From Youxingia wuxianensis (GTDB lineage: Bacteria > Bacillota > Clostridia > Oscillospirales > Ruminococcaceae): a stretch of DNA of 64,000 nucleotides. Below the pieces are notes generated by a model that saw nothing but the letters and a program-made list of their open reading frames with translations, did no database searches and had not been told where the DNA came from. Both the position numbers and the translations under genes were made by a program. Where the stretch lies: NCBI RefSeq assembly GCF_014385085.1, contig NZ_JACRTD010000001.1:124001-188000 (forward strand). The letters run 5' to 3'. Of the stretch, positions 17,692 through 25,522 are shown one piece after another (positions within the stretch are counted from its first letter, which is position 1; every line of letters begins with the position of its first letter).

Positions 17692-19356
17692 ATGAAAGCT
17701 GAGTTAGTATTTAAGAATGGCTGCGTCTATACCGCAGACAAAAATCGTACAATGGCACAGGCTGTAGCCATTGCTGGCGGAAAAATCGTATATGTAGGCG
17801 ATAATGCCGGCGTAGAGGCATTTATCGGTCCGGATACACAAGTAACCGACCTGGCCGGCAAAATGTTAATGCCTTCTTTCTTTGAAGGCCATGTTCACTA
17901 CACCAAAGCAACTTCTACTGTAGTAGGTATCAACCTTGCTGGTATGGATACCGAAGAACAGTATGTAAATGCAATGAAGAAATTCTTAGCGGACAATCCG
18001 AACATCACCGCGCTTCGCGGTCAGGGTTATCTGGAAGCTTGCTTCCCAGGGATCGGCCCTCGTAAAGAAGCGCTGGATGCAGTGTCTACTGAGATCCCCA
18101 TCGTTGTGCAGGCGGAAACCCTCCACTCTTTGTGGTGTAACTCCAAAGCCATTGAAGTGGCTGGCGTAACCAATGATACTCCGGATCCGGAAAATGGACG
18201 TATTGAAAGAAATCCTGACGGAAGCGCTCACGGCTGTTTCAGAGAAAGCGCGCAGGATTTGATCCTTGACGCTCTGCCGGACTACACAGTAGAAGATTAT
18301 AAAAAAGGTATCCTTTCCTTCCAGGAAATGGCTCATAAATATGGCTTTACCGGCGCTTATGATCCTTGGCTCAACGCAGGCAGCAACGCTATCGAAGCTC
18401 TGAAAGAGCTGGATAAAGAAGGTAAGCTGACCATGCATTTCAGAGGCGCTTACTGGATGAATCCTCATCGCGGACCGGAACAGGTAAAAGAAATTGTTGA
18501 TGCAAGAGAACGCGATGATAAGGGCGATCTGTTCAGAATCTGTGCGGTTAAATTATTTATGGACGGTGTTCTGGAGAGTCTGACTGGTTTCTTGCTTAAA
18601 CCATATGAGAAGGCGGAAGGCAGACCGGAAGGCTGGAGAGGCGACCAGATCTGGGATCCTGATAACATGAATAAATGTGTAGCCGCAATCGATAAAGCTG
18701 GCATGGGTATCCATGTACACTGCGCAGGCGACGCTGCGGTAAAACAGTCCTTGGATGCGATTGAATACGCTCAGAAAGAAAATGGAAAACGTGACGCAAG
18801 ACATTGTATCACCCACATCTTCCTGGTTGATCCTGCAGATGTAAAACGTTTCAAAGACATGGGTGTTGTAGCGATGCTCAACTCCTACTGGGCTCAGATC
18901 GATGAGACCTACTTTGTAAACGGTACTTATACTGGTATGGACCGTATCGCTCATACCTTCCCGGTAAACTGCTTCTTCAAAGAAGGCTGTATCGTTGCTA
19001 ATGCCAGCGATTATCCGATTACTGCGGTTCCCAACCCATTTGTTGGTATCGAAATCGGTGTTACCCGTATCGCTCCTGACAACTATCATCCTTGGATATT
19101 TAACTATGATGATCCGAAGTTCCATGAGCCGCTGTGGCCAGAAGAACGCGCGGACATCAAGGATATGATCGACAGCTTTACTATTAACCAGGCTTATGCC
19201 AACTTTGTTGATGACATCAGCGGTTCTATTGAAGTTGGTAAGAATGCAGACATGATTGTAGTAGACAAGAATATTCTGGAAGTTAAACCGGAAGATATTG
19301 GTACTGCAGTTGTTGAGAAAACACTGTTTATGGGTAAAACCGTATACGAAGCGTAA
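17692..19356 (+). CDS. YtcJ-type metal-dependent amidohydrolase
   Basis: The 554-residue protein belongs to the amidohydrolase superfamily (amidohydrolase family 3, YtcJ-like). These are TIM-barrel enzymes that hydrolyse amide or related bonds with bound metal. Visible parts are the N-terminal beta-sandwich (FKNGCVYTADKNRTMAQAVAIAGGKIVYVGD), the metal-binding pair in FEGHVHYTK (about 65-73), later histidines in GIHVHCAGDAA and HCITHIF, the catalytic Asp in NASDYPI, and the closing GSIEVGKNADMIVVD. The substrate is unknown; N-acyl amino acids are a common guess. It sits between an APC permease and an NhaC antiporter. Confidence 0.88.
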   Translation: MKAELVFKNGCVYTADKNRTMAQAVAIAGGKIVYVGDNAGVEAFIGPDTQVTDLAGKMLMPSFFEGHVHYTKATSTVVGINLAGMDTEEQYVNAMKKFLADNPNITALRGQGYLEACFPGIGPRKEALDAVSTEIPIVVQAETLHSLWCNSKAIEVAGVTNDTPDPENGRIERNPDGSAHGCFRESAQDLILDALPDYTVEDYKKGILSFQEMAHKYGFTGAYDPWLNAGSNAIEALKELDKEGKLTMHFRGAYWMNPHRGPEQVKEIVDARERDDKGDLFRICAVKLFMDGVLESLTGFLLKPYEKAEGRPEGWRGDQIWDPDNMNKCVAAIDKAGMGIHVHCAGDAAVKQSLDAIEYAQKENGKRDARHCITHIFLVDPADVKRFKDMGVVAMLNSYWAQIDETYFVNGTYTGMDRIAHTFPVNCFFKEGCIVANASDYPITAVPNPFVGIEIGVTRIAPDNYHPWIFNYDDPKFHEPLWPEERADIKDMIDSFTINQAYANFVDDISGSIEVGKNADMIVVDKNILEVKPEDIGTAVVEKTLFMGKTVYEA

Positions 19357-19372
19357 GAGGTTTTATAATTAC

Positions 19373-19406
19373 ATAGGGAGAACAGGTTGCCGCTTGTTCT
19401 CCCTAT
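19373..19406 (+). terminator. Strong hairpin after amidohydrolase gene
   Basis: A perfect 12-bp stem (ATAGGGAGAACA and its complement) with a 10-nt loop lies 17 nt after the stop. A T-run is missing, so termination may be imperfect and read into the antiporter gene. Confidence 0.55.
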
Positions 19407-19609
19407 CGGCTTACCTAAATGTTTCAAGGAGGTGGATAATGTAGGGGATGGAAAAACAAATTGAATGGGGCAGAAGTTTTATTAGTATTGATAATTTGTT
19501 TACTATAAATACCCGCCTGTTACTACGATAGCGCGTTTAATTGCAATGGCTCTATCCGGTTTCATCGTGTCCCGGATAACTTCATTCTTAAGTGAAAGAA
19601 GATGACATT

Positions 19610-21217
19610 ATGTTGGAGCATGCATACGGGTGGTTGTCTATTATACCGCCTCTAATCGCTATTACCTTAGCGGTTACTACCAAAGAAGTATTTGGTTCCC
19701 TGTTGGTAGGGATTATTTCTGGGTATGCAATTTATGTAAATTTCGCACCACCAAGCATCCTGGCGACGCTTGAAATTACAAATCCGGTTTTAGGACCATT
19801 AAACGAAACTGTAAACGCCATGCTGGGCGCTACAAGTAACAGAGATAACCTGGCGCTGCTGTTTTTCCTGGCCATGCTGGGCGGACTGGTAGCAATACTT
19901 ACTGCGGCCGGGGGATCGAAGGCATTCGCCAAATGGGCGACTACAAAGATAAAAAGCAAACGAGCTGCGCAGCTGGCGACTTTTGCCTTGGGCTGTGTCA
20001 TCTTTATCGATGACTATTTCAATGCTTTGACTGTAGGCAATGTCATGCGCCCGATTACCGACCGCTATAAAATTTCCCGGGCAAAGCTGGCGTATATTAT
20101 CGATAGTACGGCGGCTCCGGTGACTATTTTGTTTCCAGTTTCCAGCTGGGTGGCGACGGTAATTTCCCTGATTAATCCCAGCTTGCAGCAATATGGGTTT
20201 AAAGAACAGGGCCTGGGAGCGTTTATGTCCGCCTGTCCGTTTAACTATTATGCGTGGCTGACACTGCTGATGGTAGTGTTAGTGGCGACGTTAAATGTAG
20301 ATTTTGGTCCTATGGCAAGGTTTGAACGAATCTCTCAGGAACAAGGTTCTGATGCTGTCAGTGCCCAGGATTCCCCAGATGATGAGATGGAGGTTCTGGA
20401 TGTGTCGGACAAGGGGACCGCATGGGATTTAATATTGTCCATTGTGGTCCTTGTAGCTTTAGCTCTGCTGTCAATGTTATACACCGGAGGATTTTTTGAC
20501 GGAGTACCCGCTGCGGCGGCTTTGTCCAACTGCGATTCTTCCATTTCCCTGGTATATGCGGGGACAGGGACTTTAATTTTTACCTTGTTTTTATTTGTGC
20601 CGCGGAAATTGATGACGATTAAGCAGTTTATTGAGGCATTTGTGCAAGGAATAAAATCTATGGTTTCCGCCATCTTCATGCTTATTTTGGCGTGGACATT
20701 TGCCAGTGTGCTCAGTGAGGGTGTGCTTAGTACCGGCAGTTTCGTGGCTGGTATGGTTGCAGGCAATATTCCTGGATTTATCCTTCCAGTGATTATCTTC
20801 CTGCTTTCCGCATTTATTGCCTTTACCACCGGCGTATCCTGGGGCGCTATGGCGATTATGCTGCCCACTTCTATCGCAGTATGCGCGGTGGTAGCCCCGG
20901 AGCACATTGCGGCGGTCCTTGGCGCTACTCTTGCAGGATCGGTTTACGGAGATCATTGTTCCCCTCTGGCGGATACTACCATTCTGTCCTCTGCGGGGGC
21001 GTCCTGCGTACATTTAGACCATGTGATGTCTCAGCTGCCTTATGCCAATGTTGTGGCGGGGATCAGCCTGGTCGGTTTTTTAGTTGCAGGACTTACCTTT
21101 AATCCGTGGATACCAATGGCTGTTTGTGTCCTGCTGATAACAACTGTGATGCTGGTTATCCATTACCGGATACAGAAACGCGACGCTCGGTTGCTTCGGC
21201 AGTCTTCAGATTTTTGA
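19610..21217 (+). CDS. NhaC-family Na+/H+ antiporter-like transporter
   Basis: This is a 535-residue membrane protein with about 11-12 hydrophobic segments. The signature stretches are FIDDYFNALTVGNVMRPITD, SRAKLAYIIDSTAAPVTILFPVSSW and YGDHCSPLADTTILSSAGA, which carry the paired Asp and the Gly-Asp-His-Cys-Ser-Pro loop of the NhaC group. Relatives exchange Na+ for H+ or for organic acids and amino acids, so the substrate is open. A charged loop (DSPDDEMEVLDVSDKGT) splits the two halves. I prefer ATG 19610 over an upstream GTG (19592) because the family start lies there, although neither has a good ribosome binding site. A paralogue lies at 46565. Confidence 0.85.
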   Translation: MLEHAYGWLSIIPPLIAITLAVTTKEVFGSLLVGIISGYAIYVNFAPPSILATLEITNPVLGPLNETVNAMLGATSNRDNLALLFFLAMLGGLVAILTAAGGSKAFAKWATTKIKSKRAAQLATFALGCVIFIDDYFNALTVGNVMRPITDRYKISRAKLAYIIDSTAAPVTILFPVSSWVATVISLINPSLQQYGFKEQGLGAFMSACPFNYYAWLTLLMVVLVATLNVDFGPMARFERISQEQGSDAVSAQDSPDDEMEVLDVSDKGTAWDLILSIVVLVALALLSMLYTGGFFDGVPAAAALSNCDSSISLVYAGTGTLIFTLFLFVPRKLMTIKQFIEAFVQGIKSMVSAIFMLILAWTFASVLSEGVLSTGSFVAGMVAGNIPGFILPVIIFLLSAFIAFTTGVSWGAMAIMLPTSIAVCAVVAPEHIAAVLGATLAGSVYGDHCSPLADTTILSSAGASCVHLDHVMSQLPYANVVAGISLVGFLVAGLTFNPWIPMAVCVLLITTVMLVIHYRIQKRDARLLRQSSDF

Positions 21218-21255
21218 AGGCTACTTGCGTCTATGGGAGAAAAGTGAAAGAAAAG

Positions 21256-21286
21256 AAGCCCGCTGTGCCAAAGGCACAGCGGGCTT
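21256..21286. terminator. Bidirectional terminator
   Basis: A perfect 14-bp stem (AAGCCCGCTGTGCC and its complement) with an AAA loop lies between the convergent antiporter and ABC exporter genes. Confidence 0.85.
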
Positions 21287-21301
21287 TACGTTTCTTGCGG
21301 A

Positions 21302-23188
21302 TCAATCCAATTCAACGATTCCTTTATAAAGCTGATAGTATCGGCCTTTTTCTTTCAATAAGTCGTCATGGGTACCGCGTTCAATAATTTCGCCCTGTTC
21401 CATTACCATAATAGCGTTAGAGTTGCGTACAGTAGATAAACGATGAGCGATAACAAAGGTAGTACGGCCATTCATCAACCGATCAAGGCCATGTTCAATA
21501 TGCCGTTCAGTACGGGTGTCTACCGAGCTGGTAGCCTCATCCAGGATCAGAATAGGCGCATTGGCCACCGCCGCTCTGGCGATATTAAGAAGCTGACGCT
21601 GCCCCTGGCTTAGGTTGGCGCCGTCCCCTTCGATGATAGTATCGTAACCGTGGGGAAGACGGCAGATAAAGGAATGAGCGCTTGCCAGCTTGGCGGCCTG
21701 GATAACCTCATCGTCGGTGGCATCCAGCCGTCCGTAACGAATATTTTCCCGTACGGTGCCGGTAAACAGATGCGTATCCTGAAGAACGACAGACATTGCG
21801 TGGCGCAGACTGTCTTTTTTGATATTGCGGATATCCAGCCCATCAATAGTAATCTTACCTTCGCTGATATCATAAAACCGGGTCAGCAGGTTAATAATAG
21901 TAGTTTTTCCTGCGCCGGTGGATCCCACAAAAGCAATTTTCTGTCCGGGCTTGGCATATAGGGAGATATTTTTCAAAATGGTTTTATCCGGGCGATATCC
22001 AAATATAACGTTTTCAAACCGAACATCCCCGCGTACAGGGATTTTCTCACCGGGATTGCCTTGTTGATCGTAGGTTTGCCAATAACATTCACGGCCTTGC
22101 TGTATCAGCTGGGCCGCATTTTCTGGGTCCGCCTTTTCCGCCGGTTCACACATTACCTCATAAATGCGTTCCGCTCCGGCCATAGCGGTAATTACCGCAT
22201 TGTACTGACTGGAGGCCTCGTTAATCGGCCGGGCAAACTGGCGGGTAAGCTGTAAGAATACTACCAGGGCGCCTACGCTCAGAGAACCGAAGATGGAAAG
22301 GATACCGCCGATCACCGCAACTAAAGCGTAGTTTACATTATTGATGTTCTGCATTACCGGCATCATTAAGCCGGAATAACCTTGAGCTGTGGTTGCCGTC
22401 TGGCACAGCCGATCATTCAACTGGTTAAATTCCTCAATGGCATTCTCTTCATGGCAGAATACCTTCACAACCTTCTGTCCGCTGATCATCTCTTCCACAT
22501 AACCGTTTACGCTACCCAAGTCGGACTGCTGGGCGATAAAGAATTTGCTGCTGACTTTCATCAGCCGTCCAGCGATAAAAAACATGACCGGAGTCATAGC
22601 TAAGGTGAGGATGGTGAGCACCCAGCTTTTGCTGATCATGATTCCTAAAATTCCTCCCAAGGTAATTGCACTGGAAAATAGAGAGGTAAGACTGTTGCTT
22701 AAAGCGTCGTTTAGGGTGTCCACATCGTTGGAAAATCGGCTCATCATCTCCCCATGGGTATGGGTATCGTAATACTGCACGGATAGATCCTGCAGGTGGT
22801 CAAATAAATCCCGGCGCAAAGTATTAATTGAACGCTGGGTAACGCTTACCATCAGTCTGCTTTGGAGGTACGAAGCGGCAACCGATACCAGATAGATGCA
22901 TCCCAAAGTGATAATCCCGCGAAACAGCCCTGCGAACCGCTGGGCAACAGTAGGATTACCGTAAATAGGGTCAAGAAAATTATCGATAATTGGCTGCAGA
23001 TAGGAGGTGCCGGCTAAAGAGGCGGCAATGTTGATAAGCACCATAGCGCCTGCTAAAAACAGAAGAACCTTGCGCTGCTTGAGATATCCCCATACAAACT
23101 TTACAGTACCTTTAAAGTCCTTTGGCTTTTGAATTGCCCGCGCTCTTCCCGGGCCGTGGCCGCCGCCCATTGTCGATTGATTTGCCAT
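21302..23188 (-). CDS. ABC exporter half-transporter, catalytic partner
   Basis: This 628-residue fusion has six membrane segments (about 40-340) followed by an ATPase domain. It has an intact Walker A (GSTGAGKTT), Walker B with catalytic Glu (ILILDEATSSVD) and switch His (VIAHRLSTV), but its signature motif is LSQGQ instead of LSGGQ. This is the pattern of the catalytic half of heterodimeric exporters such as TM288, BmrD or LmrD. It overlaps the partner gene by 1 nt (TAATG). Substrates in this class are drugs, lipids or peptides; none can be named here. The N-terminus starts with a Gly/Arg-rich tail (about 30 residues) before the first helix. Confidence 0.93.
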   Translation of the reverse strand: MANQSTMGGGHGPGRARAIQKPKDFKGTVKFVWGYLKQRKVLLFLAGAMVLINIAASLAGTSYLQPIIDNFLDPIYGNPTVAQRFAGLFRGIITLGCIYLVSVAASYLQSRLMVSVTQRSINTLRRDLFDHLQDLSVQYYDTHTHGEMMSRFSNDVDTLNDALSNSLTSLFSSAITLGGILGIMISKSWVLTILTLAMTPVMFFIAGRLMKVSSKFFIAQQSDLGSVNGYVEEMISGQKVVKVFCHEENAIEEFNQLNDRLCQTATTAQGYSGLMMPVMQNINNVNYALVAVIGGILSIFGSLSVGALVVFLQLTRQFARPINEASSQYNAVITAMAGAERIYEVMCEPAEKADPENAAQLIQQGRECYWQTYDQQGNPGEKIPVRGDVRFENVIFGYRPDKTILKNISLYAKPGQKIAFVGSTGAGKTTIINLLTRFYDISEGKITIDGLDIRNIKKDSLRHAMSVVLQDTHLFTGTVRENIRYGRLDATDDEVIQAAKLASAHSFICRLPHGYDTIIEGDGANLSQGQRQLLNIARAAVANAPILILDEATSSVDTRTERHIEHGLDRLMNGRTTFVIAHRLSTVRNSNAIMVMEQGEIIERGTHDDLLKEKGRYYQLYKGIVELD

Positions 23189-24918
23189 TATGCGCTCGCC
23201 TCCTTTTCCTGCTGGGAGTAATAAATCTCCTGATATTCCTCATTGTTGGCAAGCAGCTGCTCGTGAGTACCGATAGCGGAAATTTTACCATCGCTGAGAA
23301 TGATAATTTCATCCGCATCCATCACAGAGCTAATTCGCTGGGCGATAATAAAGGTAGTGGTATCCTTGAGCACAGAATCAAACGCTCCGCGAATTTTTCC
23401 TTCTGTTGCGGTATCCACTGCGCTGGTGCTGTCATCCAAAATCAGGATAGGAGGCTTTTTCAGTATTGCCCTTGCGATACAAAGACGCTGTTTTTGTCCG
23501 CCGGAGACATTGACGCCTCCTTGTTCTATCCAGGTGTCGTATCCGTTGGGAAAGCTCATAATAAACTCATGGGCCTGGGCTGCCTTAGCAGCCTCGATAA
23601 TTTGTTCGTCGGTCGCTTCCATGTTTCCCCATTTTAAATTGTCACGGATTGTACCGGAAAACAAGGTGTTTTTTTGCAGAACCATTCCCACCTGATCCCG
23701 CAGGGAATGCAGAGTATACTCTTTGACATCCCTTCCATCGATGAGCACCTGGCCTTCCGTAGCGTCGTACAGCCTGGGAAGCAGCTGCACCAAGGAACTT
23801 TTCCCAGCGCCGGTACCGCCGATAATCGCAACTACTTGCCCAGCTTTAGCAGTGAAACTAATATTTTTTAAGACATACTCCTCATGGGAGCGGTCATATT
23901 TAAAGCAGACGTTTTTAAATTCCACATCCCCTTTAATGTGGGTGACATTTTGGGCGTGCTGACTGTCTGTTAAATCCACTTCTGTTTTAAGAACCTCTAA
24001 TACACGCCGATAAGATGCGCTTGCGCGGGAAAGAAGAACAAACATCATAGAAAGCATCATGAGGGACATCAAAATTTGGAAAATATAATTGATAAATGCG
24101 GTCATAGAGGCCACATCCAAACGTCCGTTAATGACCTGGGAACCGCCAAGCCATACTACGCAAAGAATAGAAACATTCATCACCAGCATCAACAAGGGCA
24201 TGTTGACAATAACAACGTTCATGGCGCGCAGCGACGCGTCCATCAAAGCGTTATTGGAATTTTTAAACTTTTCTTTTTCGTAGTCCTGCCGTACAAAGGA
24301 TTTTACCACACGGACATTGGTAAGATTTTCCTGAACGCTGCTGTTAAGTCCGTCGACCTTCTCCTGCATTTTCTGGAACATAGGCATGGCGTGGTAAATG
24401 ACAATGGAGAGGGAGATAATGAGAATAGGGATAATTACAGCTAAGATAATTGCCAACTCTCCATTTAAGCGGATGGCCATAAAAATGGCAAAGATAAACA
24501 TTAACGGGGCCCGCAGCATTACCCTCATTCCCATAATTACAGTATTTTGCAGTATAGTGACGTCGTTGGTAAGGCGGGTAGACAGGGATGCGGTAGAAAA
24601 ATCATCAATGTTTTTAAATGAAAAAGACTGTACTTTTGTAAACAATCCCTGCCGCAGCTTGGATGCAAAGCCAACCCCTGCCGCAGCGGAGTTTTTGGCA
24701 TTTCCAAAACCGGCGATAATCGCCATAGCCGCCAATCCAATCATTAAAAGTCCAGTACGGATGATATAAGCAATATCACCGCTCTCAATTCCTTTTCCTA
24801 CGATATTCGCCATCAAAGTCGGCTCAAATACGGCGCATATGACATCCAATAACATAAAGCATACCGCCAAGCCGATCGATTTTTTATAGGGCTTAATATA
24901 CCCTATTAAGTATTTCAC
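23188..24918 (-). CDS. ABC exporter half-transporter, degenerate-site partner
   Basis: The 576 residues contain six membrane segments (about 15-310) and an ATPase domain. Walker A (GGTGAGKSS) and signature (VSGGQ) are intact, but the catalytic Glu after Walker B is Asp (ILILDDSTSAVD) and the switch His is Gln (IIAQRISSV). Thus one of the two ATP sites of the dimer is inactive, as in TM287, BmrC or LmrC. The start is GTG, overlapping the MarR gene stop by 4 nt (GTGA), so regulator and both halves form one coupled operon. Confidence 0.93.
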   Translation of the reverse strand: MKYLIGYIKPYKKSIGLAVCFMLLDVICAVFEPTLMANIVGKGIESGDIAYIIRTGLLMIGLAAMAIIAGFGNAKNSAAAGVGFASKLRQGLFTKVQSFSFKNIDDFSTASLSTRLTNDVTILQNTVIMGMRVMLRAPLMFIFAIFMAIRLNGELAIILAVIIPILIISLSIVIYHAMPMFQKMQEKVDGLNSSVQENLTNVRVVKSFVRQDYEKEKFKNSNNALMDASLRAMNVVIVNMPLLMLVMNVSILCVVWLGGSQVINGRLDVASMTAFINYIFQILMSLMMLSMMFVLLSRASASYRRVLEVLKTEVDLTDSQHAQNVTHIKGDVEFKNVCFKYDRSHEEYVLKNISFTAKAGQVVAIIGGTGAGKSSLVQLLPRLYDATEGQVLIDGRDVKEYTLHSLRDQVGMVLQKNTLFSGTIRDNLKWGNMEATDEQIIEAAKAAQAHEFIMSFPNGYDTWIEQGGVNVSGGQKQRLCIARAILKKPPILILDDSTSAVDTATEGKIRGAFDSVLKDTTTFIIAQRISSVMDADEIIILSDGKISAIGTHEQLLANNEEYQEIYYSQQEKEASA

Positions 24919-25382
24919 ATAGTTCCCTCCGATTCATAAAGAGTTTCCTTCAAGGAAGTTAAATTGTTTTTCATTCGTTCAAGAAATTCCTGTAGTTTTT
25001 CGATTTCTTCTGGGGAGAAACCGTTGAATTTCTGCTTTGTAACTTTGTCTAAAATATCCTTTGCTGTGAGAGCCGCTTTTTTGCCTTTTTCTGTCAGAGT
25101 GATAGTGTTATACCTAAGGTCGCTTTGATCTGCCTGTTTCATTATCATTCCCGATTTTTCCAGCCGTTTTATAGAGACGGCGATAGAGGCGGGGGAACAA
25201 TGCAGATCTTTTGCTAAATCACGCTGACTGCAGTTTCCAAGCTTTAATAACGAGCGTAAAATCGGAGGCTGACCTCCATGAATATCTTGTTCGGTCAATA
25301 GTTTCATGGTGCATTTTCGATGGAGACATGCGATTTCCCAATCCAGCGTAATCATTTTAGCCAGCTTATCCAACTGCCTCAA
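24915..25382 (-). CDS. MarR-family transcriptional regulator of the ABC exporter
   Basis: The 155-residue winged helix-turn-helix repressor has the MarR layout: helix 1 to about 40, the recognition region DLHCSPASIAVSIKRLEKSGM (about 65-85), the wing SDLRYNTITLTEKGKKA with the conserved Asp-x-Arg, and C-terminal dimer helices. As the first gene of the exporter operon behind a perfect palindrome, it very probably represses its own operon until a ligand, perhaps an exported compound, is bound. Two Cys in the N-terminal half (CLHRKC) could be redox-sensitive; this is speculation. Confidence 0.9.
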   Translation of the reverse strand: MRQLDKLAKMITLDWEIACLHRKCTMKLLTEQDIHGGQPPILRSLLKLGNCSQRDLAKDLHCSPASIAVSIKRLEKSGMIMKQADQSDLRYNTITLTEKGKKAALTAKDILDKVTKQKFNGFSPEEIEKLQEFLERMKNNLTSLKETLYESEGTM

Positions 25383-25412
25383 CTCCTATCATTTCCATTT
25401 AAACACAAAAAA

Positions 25413-25447
25413 ATAGTTAGGCGGTTAACTGTTAACCGCCTAACTAT
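25413..25447. promoter_or_regulatory. 35-bp perfect palindrome: MarR operator, also terminator-like
   Basis: Two 17-bp arms around one central base, with half-site ATAGTTAGGCGGTTAAC, form a perfect palindrome just downstream of the -10 box of the MarR/ABC operon. On the minus strand the palindrome is followed by seven T residues, so it also fits a rho-independent terminator for the M56 gene that ends 76 nt upstream. One element may serve as operator and terminator. Confidence 0.8.
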
Positions 25448-25474
25448 TATAAGAGATTGCTTTTGGAAAATCAA
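25446..25474 (-). promoter_or_regulatory. Promoter of marR-ABC exporter operon
   Basis: On the minus strand TTGATT (25474-25469), a 17-nt spacer and TATAAT (25451-25446) form a strong SigA-type promoter. The predicted start point falls inside the 35-bp palindrome, so a bound dimer would block initiation. Confidence 0.8.
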
Positions 25475-25522
25475 TACAAATCTGTAATTGTTCACAAAGA
25501 ATTAGCAATTTATTTGTAGGAA

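Noticed and set aside
25473..25488. BlaI-type site near the marR-ABC promoter
   Set aside because: TACA and TGTA are separated by four bases and the outer bases do not form the GTAT/GTAA arms.
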